From Candidatus Vecturithrix granuli (GTDB lineage: Bacteria; Moduliflexota; Moduliflexia; Moduliflexales; Moduliflexaceae): 64,000 nucleotides of DNA. The notes under the pieces were generated by a model, which was not told where the DNA came from, made no database searches, and saw nothing but the letters and a program-made list of their open reading frames with translations. The position numbers and the translations under genes are program-made. The first letter of the stretch is position 1. The number at the start of each line of letters is the position of its first letter. Below, piece after piece: positions 27,189-35,525 of the stretch. The stretch covers positions 754,285 to 818,284 of the forward strand of contig DF820465.1 of the NCBI GenBank assembly GCA_000739535.1, given 5' to 3'.

Positions 27189-27761
27189 TTATTTTGGTTG
27201 CGCTGTTTGTTCTTTCTGGTCTTCAGGCACTGTCAATTTCATGTTAATTTGAAAATCTCGGACTTCCTGTGTGCCAATTACTCGCGTTTGAGCGACAACA
27301 AGTCGAACCTGGTCGAAATACGGCGAATCGTCAAGTTTTCGCATGTAATTCGACAGGATCGGATGAGATAAAGCCGATCCATTCACGCTTAAATTTTCAC
27401 TTCTTTGGGTAAATAAATTGAGCCACAAGTCATCTTCCAGGGTGATATACACTTCATCAAGCAGACGAACCGGCAAACGTTGTTCTTTTTCCAATTTCTC
27501 GATCACTTTCAGTTTCTGCTCTAACGCCTGCCGTTGAGCTTCAAATTTATTGATCTCATCAATCACTTTTTTCAATTCATCGAGTCGCTGCTGAGTTCGA
27601 GCAATATCTGTTTGCTTTTGTTCGATCACGCCGTTCAAATAGCTCCAGTAAAAACCAATCCCAACAAAATTCAGGATGAGCACCAGGACAATAATAAAAA
27701 TTTGTTCTCCCAGTCCAACCCGCTTACGCGCCTCTTTGGGGAGCAAATTTATTTTGATCAT
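27189..27761 (-). CDS. pilN: Type IV pilus inner-membrane protein PilN
   Basis: 190 residues beginning MIKINLLPKEA, the conserved N-terminal INLLP motif that binds PilM. One membrane helix (about 20-40), a coiled coil (about 44-85) and a small periplasmic domain with PYFDQVRLV follow. The start overlaps the pilM stop (ATGA), and AGGAGG lies inside the end of pilM. It forms a heterodimer with PilO. Confidence 0.94.
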   Translation of the reverse strand: MIKINLLPKEARKRVGLGEQIFIIVLVLILNFVGIGFYWSYLNGVIEQKQTDIARTQQRLDELKKVIDEINKFEAQRQALEQKLKVIEKLEKEQRLPVRLLDEVYITLEDDLWLNLFTQRSENLSVNGSALSHPILSNYMRKLDDSPYFDQVRLVVAQTRVIGTQEVRDFQINMKLTVPEDQKEQTAQPK

Positions 27762-28816
27762 TGTGTTTCTAACCTCCTTAATGCCAGGCCAACGGCAACA
27801 GCGGCTTGTGGAGCAATACTTTCGATATAATCAACATCAAATTTTTTCGGATGAATTTTAATATTTCGGAAAGGATTCAGAATTTCCACTTCAACGCCGA
27901 GCTTTTCTTCAAAAAACCGATCAATTCCTCCAAATAACGAACATCCACCCGATAAATACAGCTTATCAACGGCCACATCCATCGTTGAGGCACGGAAGAA
28001 ATCAAAAGACCGCTGAATCTCAACAGCAATATCATCTGACACCGTATTCACGATGGCTAATACATCTTCCTGGGAAATATCTTCGACAAGTTGTCCGCGT
28101 TTAAGACGTTCGGCAACTTCAAAATTGACATTGAATTCTTTTTGAATCGCTTCTGTATATTGATCGCCCCCAATAGAAATATCACGGACAAAGCTGGACA
28201 CTCCATCCTGTAAAATATTGATATTCATTGTTCCGGCACCAATATCAACCAGGCCAATTACTAGATCCGGTTCTAATTCATAGTTCAATTCATAGGCATT
28301 TTCAATCGCAAAAGCATCGACATCCACCACAATCGGATCCAGTTTGGCTTCTTTAATCAGTTCAATATGTTCTGCTACTTTTTCTTTTTTGACCGCTACC
28401 AGGAGAATTGCCATCTCTCCGCTCTCAAGCATTTCATCGGATTCCAGAATTTGGAAATCGACATTGACATCCTCAATATCAAAGGGAATATATTGTTGTG
28501 CTTCGGTTTCTATCGCAGTCGCTAACTCTTCACGCGACATGTCCGCGACCACAATTTTTTTCACGATCACTGAATGACCTGCCACGGAAATTGCGGCGTA
28601 TTTTCCTTTGACTTTAAATTCTTTCACTGCCTGCCGGATCGTATCAACCACAACTTCTGCATCCATAATTGCCCCATCAACGATCACTTCAGGAGCTAAA
28701 GGTAGCACCCCAAATCCTTTTAACTCATATCCCTTTTTGGTCTGATCGAGTTGCACAACTTTGATCGAACTCGCTCCAATATCGAGTCCGACAACATATT
28801 TTTTGGATCCGAACAT
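27758..28816 (-). CDS. pilM: Type IV pilus assembly ATPase-fold protein PilM
   Basis: 352 residues of the actin-like PilM/FtsA fold. It opens with VVGLDIGASSIKVVQLD (phosphate 1 loop) and has LVDIGAGTMNINIL and LYLSGGCSLFGGID as the phosphate 2 and adenosine motifs. It forms the cytoplasmic ring of the pilus machine and binds the INLLP tail of PilN, encoded next. It is the first gene of the operon pilM-N-O-P-Q on the minus strand, behind a candidate promoter at 28888-28916. Confidence 0.95.
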   Translation of the reverse strand: MFGSKKYVVGLDIGASSIKVVQLDQTKKGYELKGFGVLPLAPEVIVDGAIMDAEVVVDTIRQAVKEFKVKGKYAAISVAGHSVIVKKIVVADMSREELATAIETEAQQYIPFDIEDVNVDFQILESDEMLESGEMAILLVAVKKEKVAEHIELIKEAKLDPIVVDVDAFAIENAYELNYELEPDLVIGLVDIGAGTMNINILQDGVSSFVRDISIGGDQYTEAIQKEFNVNFEVAERLKRGQLVEDISQEDVLAIVNTVSDDIAVEIQRSFDFFRASTMDVAVDKLYLSGGCSLFGGIDRFFEEKLGVEVEILNPFRNIKIHPKKFDVDYIESIAPQAAVAVGLALRRLETQ

Positions 28817-28887
28817 ATATAAACCACACGTAAAAGTTTTTATTTTATAGTAAAATACAAAAATATAGTATCATGAAATTACATAAT

Positions 28888-28916
28888 AACCTAGCATAAG
28901 AAATTGCTTCTGTCAA
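28888..28916 (-). promoter_or_regulatory. Candidate sigma-70-type promoter for pilMNOPQ
   Basis: On the minus strand a perfect -35 box TTGACA (28911-28916) is followed after 17 bases by TAGGTT (28888-28893), preceded by TGC as in an extended -10. The leader to the pilM ATG would be about 65 bases. The -10 match is only partial, so this is moderate evidence. The rest of the gap 28817-29196 is AT-rich and shows nothing else convincing. Confidence 0.45.
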
Positions 28917-29000
28917 GAAAAAAAGAAAAAAATATCCCTGTTTCAGGGTGATAAAGGCCATATTTACAATATTCTGACGAAAATCGTTCCTACCATCTCC

Positions 29001-29183
29001 TTAAAAAATGACAGAAAGCCTTTCAAGACACTCATCTTGCACTGATTGCTCTTGTTTGGTGTTTTTGGGAAAACGGATAAATAATGCTTGACCTTTTTCC
29101 CCAGCGTTTTCAATTGGCGTAAGATGGTTTTTTTCTATGACCTGCACATGTGTACCCTGAAGACTCGAAAACATACGTGACAT
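29001..29183 (-). CDS. Possible small protein, low confidence
   Basis: 60 codons beginning MSRMFSSLQGTHVQVIEK, divergent from the O-antigen-ligase gene. Composition looks mildly coding-like, but there is no good ribosome binding site and no recognised family. It may be chance or the remnant of a gene. Confidence 0.2.
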   Translation of the reverse strand: MSRMFSSLQGTHVQVIEKNHLTPIENAGEKGQALFIRFPKNTKQEQSVQDECLERLSVIF

Positions 29184-29196
29184 TTTGCACCGTTTT

Positions 29197-30483
29197 ATGA
29201 CGATACATAGAAATTTTCTGGAATATTATCAGCAATTGAGAATGATAGGATTGTTCGGATTCTTGCTCTTTCTTCCTATTTCTATTGCCTTTGCACAAAT
29301 TTGTTTAAGTTTGCTGGCTCTTTCATATCTGGCTGAGATTTTTCTGACTCGTCACTTTCGTTGGCCTCATACCCCGATTAACCACCCGTTATACTGTTAT
29401 ATAGGGCTTCTTTTGCTCACGACGTTGTGTGCTCATAATATATGGACAAGCGTTCAGAGCTTAGAAGGTATGCTCACGATCAGCGTATTCTATCTGATCT
29501 ATCTTTCAGTTAAAGATCTTGAACACCTGAAAAAGCTGTTCACTGTATTGTTTATCAGCTTCATATTTGCCGCTTCCTATGGAATTTTACAGCACTACCT
29601 GGAAGTTGATCTCTTTCGACTGACGAAACCAATTAATCTGTTAAAGCATGTAAACGATGATTTGAAAGCCCCGGTGCGTATTTCCGGTTTCTTATCGTAT
29701 ATGACATTTTCCGGCCAATTGGCGATGATCATGCCTTTATTATGCGCCTCTCTGTTGATTGTTCAATCGCATCTCAAACGGATATTGCTCTTGATTTCTT
29801 TGTTTCTTTCCGGCCTCGCTCTACTCTGGACCTACACGCGCAGTGGATGGCTGGCAATGTTCTGCGCACTCCTGCCATTTGGATATGTCAAAAATAAAAA
29901 AATGACAATCTTCCTTATAATTCTGTTCGCAATCTTACTTTTTTCTCTGTTGGTGCTCGAACAGCACGACATCATCGTGTTTCCAACAAAATTGGGCGAG
30001 CGGCTGTTAAGTATGTTCCACGCCAAAGAAAACCTGGAACGCATTTATACTTGGCAAAATTCACTGGACATCATCAAGGATTATCCTTTCACAGGAATTG
30101 GGAAAGGAAATTTTTCGAAAATTGTTGATCAATATCGCAGTTCCTATGGCGATTTTAAATTTACCAGTCGCGCTCATGCCCATAATAACGTGCTTCAGGT
30201 CGCTGTTGAAGGAGGCATTGCAACGCTTGCCTGTTTTCTCTGGCTGTGGTTCGTCATGTTTCAGTCTGTGTACCACGCCTATCAGTATGCTCATACGGGA
30301 AATAGAACCATAAAAATACTTGCTCTGGGGTGTTTGGGCGCGTTAATTGCCTTTTTTGTCCAGGGGGGATTTGAACATAATTTTGGGGATTCTGAAGCAG
30401 TCATGCTGATGTGGACGATTATGGCGTTTGGGATGAAATTGCACGATATGGTGTATCCCTTCAGCGAAAAAATGAGAATATGA
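29197..30483 (+). CDS. O-antigen ligase family (Wzy/WaaL-like) membrane protein
   Basis: About 428 residues from the ATG at 29197; an upstream in-frame TTG at 29185 is possible, neither with a strong ribosome site. The protein has about ten membrane helices and a large extracytoplasmic loop with FTGIGKGNFSKIV and FTSRAHAHNNVLQVAVEGGI, the latter matching the H-x-H-N pattern of the Wzy_C domain of O-antigen ligases and polymerases. Such enzymes transfer or polymerise undecaprenyl-linked glycans on the periplasmic face. The stop overlaps the start of the membrane sulfatase, so the two form an operon concerned with surface glycolipids. Ligase versus polymerase cannot be decided from sequence. 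Confidence 0.87.
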   Translation: MTIHRNFLEYYQQLRMIGLFGFLLFLPISIAFAQICLSLLALSYLAEIFLTRHFRWPHTPINHPLYCYIGLLLLTTLCAHNIWTSVQSLEGMLTISVFYLIYLSVKDLEHLKKLFTVLFISFIFAASYGILQHYLEVDLFRLTKPINLLKHVNDDLKAPVRISGFLSYMTFSGQLAMIMPLLCASLLIVQSHLKRILLLISLFLSGLALLWTYTRSGWLAMFCALLPFGYVKNKKMTIFLIILFAILLFSLLVLEQHDIIVFPTKLGERLLSMFHAKENLERIYTWQNSLDIIKDYPFTGIGKGNFSKIVDQYRSSYGDFKFTSRAHAHNNVLQVAVEGGIATLACFLWLWFVMFQSVYHAYQYAHTGNRTIKILALGCLGALIAFFVQGGFEHNFGDSEAVMLMWTIMAFGMKLHDMVYPFSEKMRI

Positions 30484-32393
30484 AGATCATGAGAATTATA
30501 ATGAAAAGACAGATTATGAAGCAGGCTTCAGCCAGGCGCAGAATTTTCTTTTCTCTGTTCTGGTTTCTCAGCATTAATGCGTTTGTTACGATACTTATAG
30601 GCTATCAGTACATCATTCACGCTGCCGGAGTAGAACGAACAGCGGACTATATTTATCTTCACCTGGCACTATGTTCCAATTTTTTCCTTATCTATCTTGT
30701 CCTTGCTCTGGCGCTTCTCCCGATTTTTTGGGCGCTTCCTCGAAAATTGCTATTTATTCTGGTGACTATTCCGATGATCCTGGTCGTGCATCTGCTCACT
30801 TTTGTTGATACGACCTTGTTTCGGATCTTCAAGTTTCATCTCAATTCAATGGTCCTCAATCTGTTTTTAACTGAAGGGGCATGGGATTCCGTGCACCTCG
30901 GCGCGACCACCATCATCACCATTGTTGGGATTGTGGGCATCATGATTCTTTTTGAACTCATCCTTCTGCGAATATGCTATCGCCGAAGCGCGCAATTCCC
31001 TACGATGCCTTCTCGTCGTAACAGACCTTCGTGGCGTACGCTGCTTATGGCGCTCATTATTATCGTAATTCTGGCCGACAAACTGACATACGCGACCGCC
31101 GATTTATACAATCGGCAGGAAATTACTCGCCATCGTGCAGTCTTCCCCCTGTATTACGGATTTACCATGAAACGCTTTCTGCGTAAATACTTCCGAGTCG
31201 AACTTGACCGGGAAGAAGAACTGAATTTGACAACGCAAACGTCGCCGTTAAATTATCCCACAGGGTCGCTCGAACGGCAACCCCTGGATCAGTATCCGAA
31301 TATGATTTGGATTATTGTGGATGCCTGGCGCAGCAATATGCTGAATGCAGAGGTCAGTCCGCATATCTGGGAATTTTCAAAAAAGGCTCTGGTTTTCAAC
31401 AACCATTACAGTGGAGGGAATGCCAGCCGATTTGGAATTTTTTCGCTATTATTCGGGGTGTACTCATATTATTGGCATCAATTTCTGGGCGCGCGGCAAA
31501 GTTCGGCATTTATTGATGAATTACTTGATTTAGGCTACGATTTTCAGATCGTTTCCAGTACGCGCTTAACCTATCCTGAATTTCGCAAAACCGCATTTAT
31601 CAAAATTCCTGAAGCCATTGATGACAGGCGCGACGGCGCTCGCGCTGATACGCGCGATCCCCAAACCGCCCAACATTTCCTTGACTGGCTTGCGTCACGC
31701 GAAAATTCTGCGCCGTTCTTTTCATTTATCTATTTTGACGCGCCCCATGGGCCATACAGCTATACGCGTGAATTCGAAAAATTCACGCCATCAAAGAAAA
31801 CCGCCAACTATGTCACAGTTGGAAAAAACGACATGACGCCCTTAAAAAATAGTTATAAAAATGCGATTCTCTTTGATGACGCGCTCGTCGGCAAGATTCT
31901 CGCGTACCTCGAAGAACACAACTTTCTTGACAATACCGTCGTTTTGATTACTGCGGATCATGGTGAAGAATTTTATGAAAGCGGCTTTTTAGGGCATACC
32001 AGCGCATTTTCCAAAGAACAAACCAAAGTTCCTCTTATTCTGTATGTTCCCGGTCAGAAACATGAGGAAATTCAGCGTCTCACGAGTCACCTTGATGTCG
32101 TGCCAACCATGCTCTCCCTGCTGGGTTATACTTCTGAGCCAGATGTGTATGCCCACGGCCATTCATTATTCAGGCAGAGAGCGCATCCTTTCATTGTGTC
32201 GTGTGGTTGGGCTGATTGTGCGATCATTGATGAATCGCATACCATCGTGTTTTCTACTGAAACCTATAATGCTCTGTTTTTCGAAGTGCGCGATCAACAG
32301 TACCAATTAGTTGCAAATTATCGCCCGATCTTAAATGAAAAATATCACCAGATTCTCGAAGTGTTTGACGGATTCAGGCAATTTAACAAATAA
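30480..32393 (+). CDS. YejM/PbgA-like inner-membrane sulfatase-fold protein
   Basis: About 637 residues from the ATG at 30480, which overlaps the stop of the ligase-like gene (ATGA). The N-terminal half has five membrane helices of the DUF3413 type with FKFHLNSMVLNLFLTEGAWD. The C-terminal periplasmic half is an alkaline-phosphatase-fold sulfatase domain with MIWIIVDAWRSNML, NHYSGGNASRFGIFSLLFG and ITADHGEEFYESGFLGH. In Enterobacteria this family (YejM/PbgA/LapC) is a non-enzymatic sensor controlling lipopolysaccharide synthesis. The catalytic Thr/Cys of true sulfatases is not evident here, as in YejM. The link to LPS is supported by the ligase neighbour but is inference. Confidence 0.87.
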   Translation: MKIMRIIMKRQIMKQASARRRIFFSLFWFLSINAFVTILIGYQYIIHAAGVERTADYIYLHLALCSNFFLIYLVLALALLPIFWALPRKLLFILVTIPMILVVHLLTFVDTTLFRIFKFHLNSMVLNLFLTEGAWDSVHLGATTIITIVGIVGIMILFELILLRICYRRSAQFPTMPSRRNRPSWRTLLMALIIIVILADKLTYATADLYNRQEITRHRAVFPLYYGFTMKRFLRKYFRVELDREEELNLTTQTSPLNYPTGSLERQPLDQYPNMIWIIVDAWRSNMLNAEVSPHIWEFSKKALVFNNHYSGGNASRFGIFSLLFGVYSYYWHQFLGARQSSAFIDELLDLGYDFQIVSSTRLTYPEFRKTAFIKIPEAIDDRRDGARADTRDPQTAQHFLDWLASRENSAPFFSFIYFDAPHGPYSYTREFEKFTPSKKTANYVTVGKNDMTPLKNSYKNAILFDDALVGKILAYLEEHNFLDNTVVLITADHGEEFYESGFLGHTSAFSKEQTKVPLILYVPGQKHEEIQRLTSHLDVVPTMLSLLGYTSEPDVYAHGHSLFRQRAHPFIVSCGWADCAIIDESHTIVFSTETYNALFFEVRDQQYQLVANYRPILNEKYHQILEVFDGFRQFNK

Positions 32394-32399
32394 CCCATC

Positions 32400-32945
32400 T
32401 CATTCAAAGATGCTGCGCCATTCCCGGAAGAGTGCGAGCTGCCTCTGCCCGTAGCGGGTTGCTCGCCGTTCGACTTCCGGCAGCGATTTTTCTTGCCACA
32501 GGCGTTCAGGGATTTTACTGAAAAACAGATCGGCCCAGCAAATAATCTTTTCTTCAAGGCTTTCACACAGCATATCGCGCCGGGGAAGTGGAAGCGCTTG
32601 CTGCACAATTTCTTCTTTGGCAATTCCAAGCCCGATATGACGTTCTGCGACAAGCGCATGCTGCCCTAAGCCCTCACGCTCGAGAATTTCTCGTCCGGCC
32701 GGAGCATGGCAGATATAGGGACGATGATGACCCGCGCCATATCCTTTCACTTTGACGATGCCAATATCGTGCAGCATCGCTGCTTCTTCAATAAATTGCT
32801 GCTGAACTTGGGATAAACCAAGTTTTGCAGCGATGCACAGAGCTTTGGCTGTCACCAGAGACACATGCGGAACATAGACCCGATACACGGGAGAATTTGG
32901 AGGAATATATTTGTGAATAATGGCAAAATAATCAATGCGCGGCAT
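32400..32945 (-). CDS. HD-domain phosphohydrolase
   Basis: 181 residues with an HD domain: His in YVPHVSLVTAKA, the HD pair in AAMLHDIGIVKV, and a later His in ICHAPAGREI and AERHIGLG. The histidines and aspartate form the metal site typical of small phosphohydrolases acting on nucleotides or related substrates. The protein is short for a regulator and carries no extra domain. It starts 29 bases after a terminator that follows ilvD, and converges on the sulfatase gene. Substrate unknown. Confidence 0.85.
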   Translation of the reverse strand: MPRIDYFAIIHKYIPPNSPVYRVYVPHVSLVTAKALCIAAKLGLSQVQQQFIEEAAMLHDIGIVKVKGYGAGHHRPYICHAPAGREILEREGLGQHALVAERHIGLGIAKEEIVQQALPLPRRDMLCESLEEKIICWADLFFSKIPERLWQEKSLPEVERRATRYGQRQLALFREWRSIFE

Positions 32946-32973
32946 AGATAACGCGTAAGGCCAGAGAAATCAT

Positions 32974-33006
32974 AAAAACCGGGTTTCTTCAAGAAACCCG
33001 GTTTTT
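32974..33006 (-). terminator. Terminator after ilvD (CCGGGTTTC palindrome)
   Basis: A perfect inverted repeat with arms AAAAACCGGGTTTCTT and AAGAAACCCGGTTTTT has T runs at both ends. It follows the ilvD stop by 34 bases on the minus strand. This is the archetype of the dispersed CCGGGTTTC family. Confidence 0.88.
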
Positions 33007-33040
33007 CTTTCTATAAATTGGTGAACACCAGAAAGTCAAG

Positions 33041-34705
33041 TTAATATTTCAATACTGCGCCAGTATTGGCTGACGTCACCAGACGGGAATAACGATAATT
33101 GTAGCCTTCTTTAATTTTTGGCTCCGGTTCTTTCCAGGCCGCTCGTCGTTTTTGGAGTTCTTCCTCAGAAAGTTGGACGTTTAACGTACCCTTCGGAATG
33201 TTAATCTCAATCAGATCGCCTTCTTCAAGCAAGCCAATCGGGCCGCCGGCTGCAGCTTCAGGCGAAACGTGACCAATGCAGGGGCCGCGCGTTCCTCCGG
33301 AAAAGCGTCCATCCGTAATCAACGCCACACTGTTTGACAGGCCCATTCCGGCAATCGCTGAGGTTGGCGACAGCATTTCCCGCATTCCAGGTCCGCCTTT
33401 GGGGCCCTCATAGCGAATCACCACCACATCACCTGGTTTGATCTTGCCAGCATAAATCGCCTCGATGGAGGCTTCTTCCGAATCAAAAATCCGCGCCGGG
33501 CCTTTATGGACAAGCATCTCTTTTTCGACGGCCGCGCGTTTGACAACTCCGCCGTCAGGAGCAAGGCTGCCTTTCAAAATGGTTAATCCGCCGCTGACAT
33601 CATAGGGATCGTCAATCGAACGAATCACGTCAGGACGAATCGTATGCGCTTCCTGAATGTTTTCGCCCAGAGTTTTGCCGGTAACGGTTATCGCCGTCAG
33701 ATCAAGCAGTCCTTCAATTTTGCTGACTTCCTTAATGAGGGCAGACATCCCACCTGCCTGATCGAGATCTTCTAGATGATGCTTTCCTCCAGGGCTCATT
33801 TTACATAAGAGCGGCGTCTTTTTGCTCAATTCATCAAAATCATCAAGCGTCACATCCACCTTCGCCTCATGGGCAATTGCAGGTAAATGCAGGACGGTAT
33901 TCGTAGAACATCCAATCGCCATATCCACGGCAATCGCATTGCGAAACGCCGCTTTCGTCGCAATATCACGCGGTTTAATCTGTTTTTCAACCAATTCCAG
34001 AATCTGCATGCCTGTGTGTTTCGCTAATCGAATGCGGGCGGCCATGACGGCCGGAATGGTGCCGTTACCAGGCAAAGACATTCCTAAGGTTTCAGACAAA
34101 CAATTCATTGAATTGGCTGTAAACATGCCAGCACACGAACCGCAGCCAGCACAGGCAACATTTTCCATTTCCAGAAGTTCGCGTTCACTCATCTTGCCGC
34201 TTTTCACCGCGCCAACCCCTTCAAACACAGAAATTAAATCTTTGGATTGTCCTTTGTAATACCCGGCTAACATGGGGCCGCCCGAAACAAATATCGTCGG
34301 AATATTCAAGCGCATCGCAGCCATCAACATTCCGGGAAGAATCTTATCACAACTGGCCACTAACACCAATCCATCAAAAGGATGAGCTGTTGCCATAATC
34401 TCAACTGAATCCGCGATGACTTCCCGACTGGAAAGCGAATATTTCATGCCCGCATGTCCCATGGCAATTCCGTCGTCAACGGCAATGGTATGAAATGTCA
34501 TCGGTGTTCCTCCAGCCATGCGGATTCCAGCTTGAACCCCTTCTAAAATGCGGTCGAGATGGACATGTCCAGGCACGATATCGGTTGTTGAACACGCAAT
34601 GCCAATAATCGGACGTTGTAATTCTTCATCTGTAAATCCGGATGCTTTAAACAATGAACGATGCGGGGCTCGTTCGATCCCTTTTTTCATGATGTCGCTT
34701 CGCAT
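33041..34705 (-). CDS. ilvD: Dihydroxy-acid dehydratase
   Basis: 554 residues, normal for IlvD. It shows the iron-sulfur cysteines in [16 protein letters not shown] and [11 protein letters not shown], and the family motifs [25 protein letters not shown] near the C-terminus. It converts 2,3-dihydroxy-isovalerate and its methyl homologue to 2-oxo acids, the third step of valine and isoleucine synthesis. A GGGGGG run precedes the ATG at 34705. It stands alone here; no other ilv or leu gene is in the window. It is followed by a strong terminator. Confidence 0.96.
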   Translation of the reverse strand: MRSDIMKKGIERAPHRSLFKASGFTDEELQRPIIGIACSTTDIVPGHVHLDRILEGVQAGIRMAGGTPMTFHTIAVDDGIAMGHAGMKYSLSSREVIADSVEIMATAHPFDGLVLVASCDKILPGMLMAAMRLNIPTIFVSGGPMLAGYYKGQSKDLISVFEGVGAVKSGKMSERELLEMENVACAGCGSCAGMFTANSMNCLSETLGMSLPGNGTIPAVMAARIRLAKHTGMQILELVEKQIKPRDIATKAAFRNAIAVDMAIGCSTNTVLHLPAIAHEAKVDVTLDDFDELSKKTPLLCKMSPGGKHHLEDLDQAGGMSALIKEVSKIEGLLDLTAITVTGKTLGENIQEAHTIRPDVIRSIDDPYDVSGGLTILKGSLAPDGGVVKRAAVEKEMLVHKGPARIFDSEEASIEAIYAGKIKPGDVVVIRYEGPKGGPGMREMLSPTSAIAGMGLSNSVALITDGRFSGGTRGPCIGHVSPEAAAGGPIGLLEEGDLIEINIPKGTLNVQLSEEELQKRRAAWKEPEPKIKEGYNYRYSRLVTSANTGAVLKY

Positions 34706-34718
34706 ACTATCCCCCCTG

Positions 34719-34849
34719 AAAGTGAGCTAAAGTGACTAAAGTGGCTAAAGTTAAAAGCGACCGAACTGACTAAGGTGATAAAAGCAGATATGTATCAAAC
34801 TTTAGTCACTTTAGCTCACGTTAGTCACGTTAGTCACTTCCTTTAGTCC
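34719..34849. repeat. Inverted array of 9-base units
   Basis: The left arm contains units such as AAAGTGACT and AAAGTGGCT in tandem (34719-34760). After a spacer, the right arm at 34800-34849 has TTTAGTCAC and GTTAGTCAC in tandem, complementary to the left. It fills the gap between ilvD start and thioredoxin stop, and the TAA stop codon of thioredoxin (34843-34845) falls inside the right arm. The architecture matches the heptad arrays at 1089, 42656 and 47049, but with a 9-base unit. Confidence 0.85.
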
Positions 34850-35181
34850 ATAATATCTTTTAACTTATCTTCGATCGCTTTTTTCGCGTTTCCAGCCGGC
34901 ACTCCAATCATGTGATCCCGGGCTTCTCCATCTTTGAAAAAAATCAGGGTTGGAATGCTTGTCACGCCATAACGGCTTGCAATCCCAGGATTCTCATCGA
35001 CATTCAGTTTCCCAATGACAGCTTTACCTTCATACTCAGTTGCGAGTTCCTCAATAACCGGGGCAATCATCTTACAGGGAGCACACCAGGGCGCCCAGAG
35101 GTCGACAAGAGCGGGCAGTACAGACTTCAGAATAGCCTCTTCAAAATTTGCATCATTTAATGTTAGAATCATATCGCTCAT
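34843..35181 (-). CDS. trxA: Thioredoxin
   Basis: 112 residues of the classical thioredoxin fold with active site [10 protein letters not shown], where the usual Gly between the cysteines is Ala, and a conserved cis-Pro in [13 protein letters not shown]. It reduces protein disulfides in the cytoplasm. AAGGAG lies upstream of the ATG at 35181. The last codons and stop are part of the 9-base repeat array that follows. The Ala variant occurs in some other bacteria and is unlikely to abolish activity. Confidence 0.93.
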   Translation of the reverse strand: MSDMILTLNDANFEEAILKSVLPALVDLWAPWCAPCKMIAPVIEELATEYEGKAVIGKLNVDENPGIASRYGVTSIPTLIFFKDGEARDHMIGVPAGNAKKAIEDKLKDIMD

Positions 35182-35525
35182 AAGTGAATCTCCTTATTTT
35201 CCTAAATTCACGTTCAATATTTTTTCTGGACTCGCCAGAACAAATCACTCACATCACAAAACAGACGGATAAAACGGAATGACGTTCAAAACAACGCATT
35301 CATAAGGTAGTGTTCTTAAAAAATAATTTTATGTAAGGGATATTGCGACATGAGGAGATGTCAAGAGAAAAATCACCCGTGCTCGTTGTGGCAAGCAACA
35401 AGGCATTATATCAAAAAACCAGGGTTCACAATGATACAATTTTCTCAGAACACACGCATATTCATATTTGAGAATCATTTTTTTCGGTTGTTTCGTGAAT
35501 TTTGCGTCTTCTTTTTGAAACAATG
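35182..35525. other. Intergenic gap without recognisable gene
   Basis: 344 bases between the thioredoxin start and the end of the MotA-like gene. It is AT-rich, with no convincing open frame, palindrome of note or promoter that I would defend beyond the likely thioredoxin leader. Confidence 0.5.
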
